Assembly (NCBI GenBank): GCA_963855995.1
Contig: OY979721.1
Location: 14,611,893-14,675,892 of the forward strand
Direction of reading: 5' to 3'
Length of the DNA: 64,000 nucleotides
From: Muricea muricata
Lineage: Eukaryota > Cnidaria > Anthozoa > Malacalcyonacea > Plexauridae
This document shows, piece after piece, positions 1 to 10,790 of this stretch (positions within the stretch are counted from its first letter, which is position 1; each line of letters begins with the position of its first letter). Made by a program: the position numbers and the translations under genes. The notes below the pieces were generated by a model, which was not told where the DNA came from, ran no database searches, and saw only the letters and a program-made list of their open reading frames with translations.

Positions 1-274
1 TTAATCTTTTCAATCTTTATGTCATCCAAGGTAGAAAAATCTTTGTATCTTTGCATTTGAGTCAGTCTTGGCAAGGGATTGTTTGGCACACCAACTTCTC
101 TGTTCCAACTCACTCAACTGCCTGTGCATGCAATGTGCTGTTATGATTGAATAAAGTGTGATAAACTATAAAGAAACGTGTGTTTGCGTCGTTGGCAATC
201 AGTATCCTGTTTGGTTGCGAGTCCCTCGCGCAGCATGTAAATTAATCTTGAATAAAGACCTCGTAACATGAAAT

Positions 275-629
275 AAAAACGACAATCGAGCATCACTGAC
301 ATTACATATTCAATGATATTCAGAAATATATAAACAATCAGACCACTAGTTTATTGATCAATACATTTCCATGCGTTAACAACTCAAAGAAAAGTGATGC
401 ACACAAATGATAGTTAGTATACAAAAACAGTTGTACAATCACATGATACATTGTTTATATTAAACGTCCCGAGTACGTCACTGATATAATGTTTCTAATG
501 GATATATAACTCAGATAGCTATAATGAGTTTATTCAAACGGAAATTTTAAACTAACTTGAGAGCATATATATTTTGCTTCTTGATCTATCAATAACTACA
601 GAAAAACAATAAAAAAAGTATTTCTTGAA
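275..629 (-). other. 3' flank of BTB-SPRY copy 1
   Basis: Downstream flank of the first BTB-SPRY gene. The same non-coding sequence, including the stretch with gtcccgagtacgtcactga, follows copies 2, 3 and 4 (about 2345-2706, 30310-30675 and 32090-32388). It therefore belongs to the duplicated unit and probably includes the 3' UTR. I see no gene in 1-274. Confidence 0.6.
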
Positions 630-1697
630 TTAATATTGTACAACTTCCACAATGCGTATTTTGTCGTTCGCCCCGTGCAAATTCACATGAAGTTTCCAGG
701 ATTGGGAACTGGGTATTACGATGTGATACTGCTGACCAGTTGGCAAATGAAGTGACAGCTTGCCACTATCGCAATCCAAGATTAGCTTAACCGTGTCACC
801 TTGTTTCGACAGATTTTTCCAAGGCCCGGCACCTTTATCCACGCCGTTCTTATACATTTGAGCAATACCACCAAGGGCCCATCCGTATGTGCCACTCGAA
901 CTATATGAATTTGCACTACCCGGTACAACATTTGCTTTTAGTATACCAATTAAGATCCAATTGTTATTTTGAAAAGATTCCAGCTTCAATTTGAAACTTA
1001 CAGTTCCATGTTGATAAACATTTTCCCCGAGGACATAGCTATGCCCTGGAGTGGAATCATGAACTGCGACTCTTCCATTTTCCCGAAGACTGACTTTGGA
1101 GCTGCGCTTATAGAATCTCTCCAGAAGACTGACTTTGGAGCTGCTAATACTAATAGGAACGATTTCATCGGCCAAGCCAAGATATTTGAGAAGAATATTG
1201 AAATTCTTTATTTCATCATTCGGCACTTTCCGAAATACTGGAAGCTTCTCAGGAGTTGAAATTTTCATTGCTCGCAGATAGTTCAAAATCCATCCAAAGT
1301 GTTCTGGATTAAAATCTAAGACAACGGCGCCATCTTGATCACGCTTTAGACCATGTTTCCAGTTTCTACTAAACATGGTGGCAAGAAGAGAACCGTTTAC
1401 TTGTCGTAAAGTGAATCTTGTGGTTGTAAATTTTTGTCCTCCGACATTGAGTTGAACGATATCATCATTGTTAACCTCTATCTCTTTCATTCTTTGTTTT
1501 TCTGCGTTGAAGGCTTCGACTTCTGCTTTCATTTCCTTTCGGTCCTCTTCGATAATTTTATTGAATTCTCTTTTAAATCGGTTGACCAAAACATCAAATC
1601 TCGTTACCAAACCATCGTCGCCCGTTATGTTACTGGATGGTCTTCCGATGGAAATGCCTGCAAAATAGAGCAGAAAACACACTCTGAGCACGGACAT
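630..1697 (-). CDS. BTB/POZ (KCTD-type) plus SPRY-like protein with signal peptide, copy 1
   Basis: Single-exon ORF of 355 residues starting at a true ATG (MSVLRVCFLL). Residues 1-19 form a hydrophobic signal-peptide-like segment, and 35-72 a charged helix rich in K and E. Residues about 76-175 are a T1/KCTD BTB domain, with LNVGG, a TLR motif, MFSRNW and the FGWILNYLR helix. Residues about 210-355 resemble a SPRY fold (GTYGW, then DTVKLILDCDSGKLSLHLP). Known BTB proteins are cytoplasmic or nuclear adaptors, often for Cullin3, so a predicted export signal is odd. Compared with copy 4 it has a short insertion between the BTB and SPRY parts (about SISSSKVSL) and lacks the upstream TATA-containing segment. 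Function is not known; a secreted or ER-lumenal role is inference. Confidence 0.8.
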   Translation of the reverse strand: MSVLRVCFLLYFAGISIGRPSSNITGDDGLVTRFDVLVNRFKREFNKIIEEDRKEMKAEVEAFNAEKQRMKEIEVNNDDIVQLNVGGQKFTTTRFTLRQVNGSLLATMFSRNWKHGLKRDQDGAVVLDFNPEHFGWILNYLRAMKISTPEKLPVFRKVPNDEIKNFNILLKYLGLADEIVPISISSSKVSLLERFYKRSSKVSLRENGRVAVHDSTPGHSYVLGENVYQHGTVSFKLKLESFQNNNWILIGILKANVVPGSANSYSSSGTYGWALGGIAQMYKNGVDKGAGPWKNLSKQGDTVKLILDCDSGKLSLHLPTGQQYHIVIPSSQSWKLHVNLHGANDKIRIVEVVQY

Positions 1698-1924
1698 CTT
1701 GTTAACTCGAGATGGGAGCTGATGTGAAGTTTGACGAAAATTTTAATGTAATGAACACACAAGGACTGATTTGTTTTAAAAGCAAACATAATCTCATGTT
1801 TCACAGTAGTCATTGGGCTGTTATTATTAGTATGGTATATCAGCATATCATCGCATTACATCGTATTTGTTCACCTGCCTATAAAGCAAAAAACAGACGT
1901 TGGAGACATACTTTGAAGACATGA

Positions 1925-2290
1925 TGATTTAATACTTGTAATCAATGCCTCACCTCTGGAATTACACTCAGGATTACTTCCCCGGAAACTTACTTGGCCG
2001 TTTTTGAGCAATATACAACATTGAGAAGAAAATTGGAGACATTAAAACATTCTGCAAAAGAAAAAAAAATTACCACAATAAGTACTCTACAGCAAAAGTG
2101 GATTTCTTAAATTGAAATTGTGTTTTATATTTGAAGTACCGTTCGTTACACGCCAAACATACCTTGATAATATAACACCTGTGTGCAAAGAGAAATTTTA
2201 TTGCTTCTTTGGGGTGATATACATTTGACCTTTAGCAACTTGAATAGGCGACCATCCAATGTGATGCAAATTGTGTAAAATGTAAATATA
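1925..2290 (-). pseudogene. Degenerate copy of TRAPPC10 3' exons (unit 1)
   Basis: Closely matches TRAPPC10 3' exon sequence at 34430-34720, including the copy of the exon at 34561-34658 (here about 2105-2195) and the preceding exon (about 1985-2055). Internal deletions and substitutions break the reading frame. It travelled with the BTB-SPRY gene during segmental duplication. No sign that it is translated. Confidence 0.6.
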
Positions 2291-2706
2291 AGGTCTTCAC
2301 ATATCACAGTTTATCAGCGATACTCCACGGAGTTTTCTATGATGAAATGAAAACCACAATCGAGCATCACTGATATTACGTATTCAGTGATATTTAGAAA
2401 TATATAAACAATGAGACCACTGGTTTATTGATCAATACATTTCTGCGCGTTAACAACGGAAAGAAATTAAAAGCGAAGCACACAAGTGATAGTTAGTATA
2501 CAAAAACAGTTGTACAATCACATGATACATTGTTTATATTGAACGTCCCGAGTACGTCACTGATATAATGTTTCTAATGGATATATAACTCAGATAGCTA
2601 TAATGAGTTTGTTCAAACGGAAATTTTAAACTAACTTGAGAGCATATATTTTGCTTCTTGATCTATCAATAACTACAGAAAAACAATAAAAAAAGTATTT
2701 CTTGAA

Positions 2707-4240
2707 TTAATATTGTACAACTTCCACAATGCGTATTTTGTCGTTCGCCCCGTGCAAATTCACATGAAGTTTCCAGGATTGGGAACTGGGTATTACGATG
2801 TGATATTGCTGACCAGTTGGCAAATGAAGTGACAGCTTGCCACTATCGCAATCCAAGATTAGCTTAACCGTGTCACCTCGTTTGGATAGACTATTCCAAG
2901 ATCCGTTGTACATTGAACCACGAGGTGCCCATCCGTATGTGCCACTCGAACCATATGAATTTGCACTCTGCAGTACAACATCTGCTTTTAGAATACCAAC
3001 CAAGATCCAATTGTTATTTTAAAAAAATTCCAGCTTTAATTTAAAACGTACAGTTCCATGTTGATAAACATTTTCCCCAAGGACATAGCTATGTCCTGGA
3101 GTGGAATCATGAACTGCGATTCCGTTTTCCTGAAGACTGAGTTTAGAGCTGTGCTTATGGAATCTCTCATTTTGTACAAGAACGCCCAAGCCAAGATATT
3201 TGCCAAGGATATTCAAATTCTTTATTTGATCATTCGGCACTTGCCAAAATACTCGATGCTCCTCACGAGTTGAAATTTTCATTGCTCGGAGATAGTTCAA
3301 AATCCATCCAAAGTGTTCTGGATTAAAATCTAAGACGACGGCGCCATCTTGATCACGCTTTTGACCATGTTTCCAGTTTCTACTAAACATGGTGGCAAGA
3401 AGAGAATCGTTTACTTATCGTAAGGTGAATCTTGTGGTTGTAAATTTTTGTAAATTCCTCCGACATTGAGTTGAACAATATCATCATTGTTAAAGGGAAA
3501 TGGCAACAAAAATTTGTATTGTCTCATTTGAAAGAGACTCTAAAAGTAATATATAAACGTCTTTTACAAATTTTTTATATCTGTTTTATTTTGGAGATAT
3601 TGTCACCTGAATAATCGAAGTGTCCGCCATCTTGGCTTAATTTTTAACCTCATTAACAATGTTTTGGTGACGTCACAACAGGGATAAGCCATTCAAAGCT
3701 TCTCCTAAATATCTACCAACAATCAAATATTGTTTAAAATCTTTTCAGTCCGTGCTGAAATCCGAGGCACTTGCCATGTGTGTGGTTAATGGAGAAGATT
3801 AATCGTTGTGTCAGTAAGAAAAAAAAATTGCGTGACCCCAGTTATGACGTACCATGCATATCTACAAATATCCAAGATGGCGGACAACTAAAGATTTCAA
3901 GTCAAAATATCTCACCAAATAAGGCAGGTATAAAAATTCTGTAATAGACTTCTATATATTGTTTTGGAGTCTCTTTCAAATAACGCGATAAAATTTTTTG
4001 TAGCCATTTCCCTTTAACCTCTATCTCTTTCATTCTTTGTTTTTCTGCGTTGAAGGTTTCGACTTCCGCTTTCATTTCCTTTCGGTGCTCTTCGATAATT
4101 TTACTGAATTCGCTTTTAAATCGGTTGACCAAAACATCAAATCACGTTACCAAACCATCGTCACCCATTTTGTTGCTGGATGGTTTTCCAATGGAAATGC
4201 CTGCAAAATAGAGCAGAAAACACACTCTGAGAACGGACAT
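2707..4240 (-). pseudogene. BTB-SPRY copy 2, interrupted pseudogene
   Basis: Reads along the same protein as copies 1 and 4, from a start at 4240 to a stop at 2707, but is broken in several ways. An in-frame stop replaces the Arg codon of the VTRFD motif near 4143, a second replaces a Gln codon in the BTB domain near 3417, and a third lies in the SPRY part near 3018. A 520-bp MITE sits between the coiled coil and the BTB domain at 3494-4013. There is also a 6-bp insertion near 3453. The remaining open pieces encode the BTB middle (3019-3390) and the SPRY end (2707-3003). Confidence 0.85.
3494..4013. mobile_element. TTAA-flanked MITE (piggyBac-like) inserted in BTB copy 2
   Basis: 520-bp element with terminal inverted repeats beginning AGGGAAATGGC and ending GCCATTTCCCT. 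It is flanked on both sides by TTAA (3490-3493 and 4014-4017). The intact copies 1 and 4 have a single TTAA at the matching site (attgTTAAcctc), so this is a clean insertion with target duplication. TTAA targets are typical of piggyBac-type transposases. No coding capacity. Confidence 0.85.
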
Positions 4241-4320
4241 CTTGTTAACTCGAGACAGGAGCTGCCGTGATGTTTGACGAAAATTTTAACGTAACTGATA
4301 TAATTTCACGTTATCGCTGC

Positions 4321-4329
4321 TATTTATAT
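4321..4329 (-). promoter_or_regulatory. TATA-like box upstream of BTB copy 2
   Basis: Reads ATATAAATA on the minus strand, about 80 bp upstream of the start codon. The same box and its surroundings (gataacg, gctgc) are kept upstream of copies 3 and 4. Confidence 0.5.
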
Positions 4330-4589
4330 GGCTACACAAGGACTGATTTGTTTTAAGTGTAAACATAGTCTCATATGTTTCACAGTAGTCATTGGGCTAT
4401 AAAAGGACAAGTAAAATGTTGGATGATATTACGATAAAAAGCTATTACCTCATTAACTTTTATGTTCTAACCTGCTTGCCTTCTTAAACTTTAAATGTGT
4501 GTTTGTATGTGTATTTGTCACCTGCCTACAAAACCACTGAGTACGTAAAAAACAGATGTTGGAGACATACTTGAAAAACATGATGATTT

Positions 4590-5010
4590 AATACTTGTAA
4601 TCAATGCCTCTTTCTCACCCCTGGAATTACACTCAGGATTGTGAAAACTTAGTGTTATCCACATTCCATAAGACAGGAACTCATCCACACTCCTTGAGCG
4701 CTTTCTATATACCGTACATGGAGGATGTCATGGAAAGTGCTCGTTACTTCCCCGAAACTTACTTGGCCGTTAGTTTTTTGAGCAATATTCAACATTGAAA
4801 AGAAAATTCGAGACTTTTCATGACTATGGAAGCTAAGGTAAAATCTGTATGCATGTAAAAAATGATGACTTTCTGGCACTATTTGATGTCGAGGAATTTC
4901 TAAAGTTTTAATGTGTCTTAATTCCAATAGAACTAAATCCTACACATTTCAAATTGTAATTGTTCGACATGTCTACCATTTCCACTCACACACATCACGT
5001 GAAGATTAAA
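4590..5010 (-). pseudogene. Copy of TRAPPC10 3' region (unit 2)
   Basis: Matches three separated parts of the TRAPPC10 tail region: 33780-33870, 34385-34500 and 34978-35150. The intervening 34500-34978 is deleted, and there is no MULE-like foldback between the first two parts. It therefore preserves the pre-insertion state of that site (ccttgagcgctttc). Confidence 0.6.
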
Positions 5011-5153
5011 TGTAAAATTTGTCAGTATTGGGTTGTCGGAATTTGGTTGTTCATTGCAGGCCTGAGATTTAATGATTTTGTTCCGACTTGAACAACAGAA
5101 TTCTCACCGACACAATTACAGTTGAGTCTTATAGTTTTTATGTGGGTGATAAC

Positions 5154-5249
5154 ACCTCTCTCCTCCGCAGAGCCTTTGTAGCCTTTTTCACGATTTTAAT
5201 AAGAGTGACAATAAAAGAGTGCGCTAGAAGGTAATACAATAGATAATGC
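5154..5249 (+). repeat. 96-bp repeat, inverted partner at 29.7 kb
   Basis: Starts near ctctctcctccgcagagcc and ends near gataatgcgctat. The reverse complement occurs at about 29725-29818, with a 4-bp indel and few substitutions. It is either a dispersed element or a trace of an inversion. Confidence 0.75.
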
Positions 5250-6020
5250 GCTATATGATAATACATGTAAAGAGACCAATACAACACACTGCAATACGAA
5301 TTATTTCATCACCCAAGGGATCAGTCAACGGCAATCCAGTCACAGACATATCAAATTTCTCAAGAACTTGTGCCTTTCTTATGAAGTGCAGCTGGCTCGT
5401 ATCACCAATATTGAATTTAAAATTGCAAAAGATATAAATAGTTAAATACATCATATATTCAGTCGAATGTATGTATATTGTAACCGAGTATGTTAGAAGT
5501 CTAAGAGCGTATTATATACAATTATTGAGCAAATATACGTAGTTTTTTTAAATGATTTTGCAACAGTATTTTTTTCAAACTACGTTTATTGACTCCTGGT
5601 CCAGCTGCAATTCATGTGCGCAATGACAACATCAACATATCAAATAGCAATTGACTTTGAACGTTGATGGGTCATAAAGATGTCCAGGTATTAAAAAATT
5701 TAAAAAACGGAAAAAAGTTGAAAAAGAACGACGCAAGAATGGGGACTCGATTGTTGCCCCGGCCCCCTCCCCGCCCCTGGGAAGCTAAGCATTTGGCCCC
5801 CTCAATCCAAAAATTTTTCCGCGGTCCCTGAGAGAGTGTTCCATAGAGCGCCAGAGAGGCTTAAAATAGATTTAGATGGTAGTTAACAGTAAATTACCCA
5901 AATCAAACTTTTTGGTTTTATCTCTAAGCAATTGAATCAATTTTCTAACATTGAATTGGCTTAGGAATGCCTGATAAAAGATTGTCAAACTAAGGTTTTG
6001 GTTGCAATGTGTTTAGTCAC
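5250..6020. other. Intergenic, nothing recognised
   Basis: AT-rich unique sequence. Short open frames here lack coding character. There is a C-rich patch at about 5755-5790. Confidence 0.5.
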
Positions 6021-6024
6021 AAAC

Positions 6025-6228
6025 TAGAGCTTCCAGGGAGTTGGGTGCTTACACCACTCCCCCCTTTACCAGTTACAGGTTCAATTCACAGTTTGGTCTT
6101 CTCAATGTGATTTGAACCCAGTCTTGTCACAAGATAATTGGACAGGGTAAGTTAGGTAATGTAGGCACAGTAATTGGTGGGTACTGATGCGGTGACCCTT
6201 CACTTGTGGTAAAGCTAGATAAAGGAAA
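6025..6228 (+). repeat. tRNA-derived SINE copy (degenerate)
   Basis: Contains a B-box-like caggttcaattc near 6083. The tail has gacagggtaagt, cacagtaattgg and ggtgaccct, matching the body of the SINE at 16.2 kb. The A box is poorly preserved. Confidence 0.5.
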
Positions 6229-6266
6229 CTTATTTTTAACATACCAATAATATGTTATGATATTGA

Positions 6267-8192
6267 CTAAAATACTTTAAAGAAATACCTTAGTTTTCTA
6301 TGTTTATGACTCATCCAGAACATGAACACAGTGAGACTAATACATGCAACACCTTTACAGCCTTCTCTGACTGGCTGATAGACATCCACATTGGCACCAT
6401 TAATTATGATCTTCATTGTCAGTAGAAAATGGTAGCTTGTAGCACAGATAGAATAAAACAATAAAATCCTCAAATGACCAACATTTTCACCAACCATGTA
6501 AGAAGTTATGCCTTTAAACATGTTGATGCTATGATTTTGCATTTGTGGGATCTCGTCATTCATGACCACGGCAACTGAACTGTTGTCATGTGATAAGGTG
6601 GTACTCAAGGTTATACAGAATGTGGTTAGCAGAATGCCAATGGTGGCAGCTGTTGCTGAATAGTGGATATCTCTCATGTGAGTTCTGAAATATGATGAGA
6701 ATTATTTGGTGCCACTAAAGTTAGTAGCTTGAAGCAGTGTGATTTAAATGTTGCATAGTATTCTATTGTTTTTAAATTCTCATTGTTTCTAAACAGATAA
6801 ATTTTTATGCATATTTTTCAGGTGTACCATGTTTATCTGAAATTATTTAATTACCTCACAAGAAATGATCCTCCAACCATTGAGACAAACAAAGCAAACA
6901 AAAAAAATCCAATCCTCATTCCCTTGGTTGAGTCTGTTTCAATAATCTATATATTTAATGCAATTGAGTAATCAATTAGAATTATATAATGAATTAATTT
7001 GTAATTGATGATAAATAATTTCTAATCAATAATTAAGCTCAGCTATGACATACATCAGCTTGTTCATAATTGTCCAACTCTTCATACGGTTGTTGTATTA
7101 GCGTTTCCCTGTCTTCTTCATAGTATTTGTAAAAGAGTTGCACTGACTCAACATGGTATGCCAATGTTGATGCTCTATTCACAGTGTATATGACTCTTTC
7201 CACTGATGGAGACACTAGTTCTTCCATCTCCTTGCTTGCCAAATCAACAAGGATTGTAATTTTTGCAACATTCAGGACCCACAGGTAACAGTTCACGAAT
7301 GCCATAAGAATTAAAAAGGATTTGCGCATGATCATCAAGCCTGTACCTTCTTGTCTTGGGTGGGTGTTTTTTTCATATATTTTCAGGCACCAAACTGTAG
7401 AAAAAAAAAGAAATTCAATCAAGACATGCAGGCAATGTATTCTAATTAGCAATAGATGGTAATAATTAATTAAGAAATCAATAATTATTAATTCCACCAC
7501 CAGTTGTTACCTTTTTCTGCATGGCTTACAAGGAACCTGATTGGTTAACCAGGAGGATATAACACATCTAATTGGCTACTAGATAGGTTAATAAGGTGGT
7601 TGTAGTCAAATGCAACCCCCCCCCTAATGCCAATTAACACCAATCACACAATGAAATGACATTATTCTCTCATAATAACAATGTAACGTATTAATAATTG
7701 TGACTCACTTTGAACAGTTCTTTGAATAAGCACCAGTAGATGGTAACATAATATTGCCTGCCATGGTACATAATGTTCTGGCAAGGCATGATCTGTATAA
7801 TCGAATAATCCAATCAACCGCAAGATTGTTTCCATGCCAGTCAAAATCCAAGATAAAAATGCTACCTTGAGTGAAGCCGTGCGCTTTCTGATGCGTAAGT
7901 TACCAACCAGATCGTTTGTTCGTGCGCGGTATATGAGGATATAGAATACCAAACATGATGATATTAACATAATCGTACTGGCTATCATTAATGGCATTTT
8001 CAAACTGTTAGATTGAAATCCTTGTTGCTTTTCTGTATTATTCCCGACATATTTAGCGCTATCATCGTTTTCGCAAAGAAGATATGACATGCTCAGAATA
8101 AAATTTAAAAAAAGAATAAACACGAATGCTATCTGTAGCACACCATACTTACTGAACGGCACTGGCGTGATGATACTCGCAAATTTAAACAA
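6267..8192 (-). CDS. Multipass membrane protein, tentatively otopetrin-like (5' end missing)
   Basis: Four exons join in frame: 7709-8192, 7054-7394, 6855-6946 and 6267-6684 (444 codons). Each junction has GT and AG at its ends. The first exon shown begins after an AG acceptor with an in-frame stop just before it and no ATG, so an upstream exon carrying the start is missing from this model. About eight or nine hydrophobic helices are visible; the loop between the helices in exons 7709-8192 and 7054-7394 has the spacing of the S3-S5 part of otopetrins. The otopetrin (proton channel) assignment is weak and rests on pattern only. The final codons (AAA GTATTT TAG) could also be a donor, so the C-terminus is uncertain. 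Confidence 0.55.
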
Positions 8193-8272
8193 CTATTCCT
8201 TTGCTTTTATTAAACCAATACAACGCCGTAACAGCACCACAAAAACACTGTATTGATACACTTTAATGGAAT

Positions 8273-8366
8273 TTTCTTAGAACCTCTTCCCAGTGGTACA
8301 TTTCTTAGAACCTCTTTTCCAGTGGTACATTTCTTAGAACCTCTTTTCCAGTGGTACATTTCTTAG
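8273..8366. repeat. Tandem repeat, about 30-bp unit, three copies
   Basis: Three copies of tttcttagaacctcttttcc followed by agtggtaca lie just upstream of the membrane-protein gene. A second small tandem repeat, two copies of ggtcaattactggctgctag, is at 8454-8493. Both could lie in its promoter region. Confidence 0.85.
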
Positions 8367-8809
8367 AACATGATTTTAAACAACTTAGACATGATATTTA
8401 AGTAATACTTCCGGGAGACTAACGCATTTTTGCGAGGGAAATTAGGTCACAGGGGTCAATTACTGGCTGCTAGGGTCAATTACTGGCTGCTAGTTGTTGA
8501 AGGTACGGAAAGGCTACCAAAAAAAGAATTACTCTGGCAAGAGAGTAAGGGTTACATCTTCACGCTATTAAATATTTCATGATCAAATCAACTTTCCTGC
8601 TGTTGACGGGCAGGTGAAAAGAGTTGGGGTAAAACCGTAAACCCCCTATAAATTTGCTCTGCCTTGCACAATGGAGGCCATTTTATATCTTTTTAAGAAA
8701 TCTGTTCATGGTTATTTATATCTGGTCATTTGGAGCCGAAACGAGATTTATACATCACCCTATATGTCACTTGACATGGCCATATGAGCAAATCTGAACA
8801 ATCAAGTTT

Positions 8810-9240
8810 CGATGTGAGCTGTCAATCAACGCTCGACTTGAGCAGAAAGAAAAAAACAAGAAATGCAAAAGGAACCGATGCTAAAATGAAGGACAGAGCT
8901 GGAAATAGTGTTGTTGCGTCATTAAAGGTAATATTTTTATATGCTATGTAGTTTGTTCGTTTTTTTGTCAAAATTTTCTGCTTTTCGACACTCCGAAGCT
9001 CGCCTTAAAACGTCAGTGTCGTATTCATTACCAAGTTCAGAAGCTGAAAAACTTGGAGCCGTGCGTGTGATAAGACCGATATACTTATTAAAGAATTTGG
9101 AATTTCAATGTCACAATTTAACAAAAAATTTTTCAATTGAAGTATTTTTAGCAAGTATTTTCTGGTTTTTCATTTTGACAGCCCGAAAACGCATAAAAAC
9201 GCTCCCTTCTGTTTTTTGTCAACCTGTATTTGATTAATAT
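8810..9240 (+). repeat. Dispersed repeat family, copy 1 (diverged)
   Basis: Shares caatcaacg-ctcgacttgagc with copies at 10.85, 14.22 and 51.24 kb. It then has a tail with tttttagcaagtattttctgg and gacagcccgaaa, as in block B. The open frames over it have no recognisable coding content. Confidence 0.5.
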
Positions 9241-9532
9241 TCAATCAGCCATGGCCACGAACCATGGTAAAGTGGGCAAAAGTAACCTATTATATCCTGG
9301 CAAGCTTGCATAGAACCATCCTCCTGGGTGTGGTGGGACATTGGGACCAACCAGGGCTATGGGATTATGTAAGAGGGAGAGTGGCAGAAGGGGGCTGGGG
9401 ATCGTTGATGGGAAATCATTCCGTATGTTGCCTACATAGTTTTGTGATGATTTTAGACTATATCACTATATATAGATATAGAGAGTACAGGGTGAGATGA
9501 TGCAGCTATCTAGTTGTGTTTGATATATAGAG

Positions 9533-9686
9533 ATTACTTCATGGTTGGTGAGTGCGTACGATTTTTATTCACGAGTTGTGAGGGATCGTTAAACGAACGA
9601 GTGAGCGCAGCGAACGAGTGAGTTTAGCGATCCTTCACAACGAGTGAATAATAAAAATCGTACAAACGAACCAACCATGAAGTAAT
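9533..9686. repeat. 154-bp foldback (MITE-like)
   Basis: Two arms of about 75 bp pair with each other: attacttcatggttggt at the left and its complement at the right. The centre is cgaacgagtgagcgcagcg. No flanking duplication is obvious. Confidence 0.75.
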
Positions 9687-9959
9687 TTGTTTATTATATG
9701 AGTATAAAGATGAGTGTATAAAGATACGGATATATCTTACTGACAAAAACAAATACTCAAGCAAAATATTAAAATGGAATTTCTTACCATTTATTGCTTT
9801 GTTTTCTTGCTGAAAATGAAACTATGAGGTTTATTTCAAATTAATGAGGCCACGAATGTCGTCGTTATGATTTTAGGTGGTTGTTTTATCAGTGAAATTG
9901 TCTTAAATCTCTCTTTTCGGTGAGTTAAAAAATACTTGTAAAATCAGACTCCATGTTTA

Positions 9960-10140
9960 CACTAGCCTGCGAGCAGGTGTTGCACGTTCGGGTCAGCCAA
10001 TCAGAACACTGAACGATAAATTTTCACTGGTGAAAAAACATCGTTCGTCCAATCAAAGGCCGTGAACGATGATTTTTCACCGAGTGAAATTTTATCGTTC
10101 TTGATGCCGATTGGCTATTGCTAATTTGGAACGATTATTA
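9960..10140. repeat. Foldback-like segment with cgttc / ttttcac arms
   Basis: Repeated and inverted pieces of gaacgatgatttttcac and gtgaaaattttatcgttc alternate with three attggc/ccaatc boxes. It begins with the gcctgcgagcagg motif, also present at 35345. Probably a short non-autonomous element. Confidence 0.4.
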
Positions 10141-10192
10141 CGCACAGCCTTATCGATGAATAAATCTCTATACTCATGTAATAATCTGTAAT

Positions 10193-10790
10193 AATGTTTT
10201 CATAGATATATGTTTGATAAATATTTGACAGAAAATATTTTATTTAAAATAAAGTGTAAAATTTTAGAGGTTTTGTGATTCAACAAGAGGGGTATATAGA
10301 CTTACTGGTATAGGGGAGGAGCAGTGAGGGTGTAAATCAACGTCGTTCCCAGGGCCATTTCTCTTTTTGTTGCTTATCATAGCCTTGTAATAGATGAAAT
10401 TTTGGAGAGTTATGGTGAAGTGTTCAAGAGTTATTTTTTATGAAAGGATACGTTTCTAGGGGGCTAAAGTCTGGACGGATAGGGGTGGAGCTAGGGTGGA
10501 GGTAACGAACTAGACAGTAGTAAAATTTGGTCTGGAGAAGACAGGGGAACATCCGTGAAATTTAAATTTGATTGATCGAATCTTTTTTTCTCGAAAGGAG
10601 ACCTATTCAGGGGGAAGGAGGTTGGAACGAGGGTAGGGGTAGGGGGTAGGTGCTGGGTAAAATCATAGCATAGTTCAATACTTCTAGGTTTATCAAACTT
10701 CATTTTGCAATGTTCAAAGTAACATTTGACTGATTAATTTAAAATATAAATCAATTATAATTAATATTTCATCATTTACACGTAATTGAC
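10193..10790 (+). repeat. Segmental duplication block A, copy 1
   Basis: About 600 bp starting tgttttcatagatatatg and ending near cattttgcaatgttcaaag. Highly similar copies lie at 12549-13118 and 13378-14160. G-rich tracts give open frames on the minus strand, but these are low-complexity. Confidence 0.8.
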
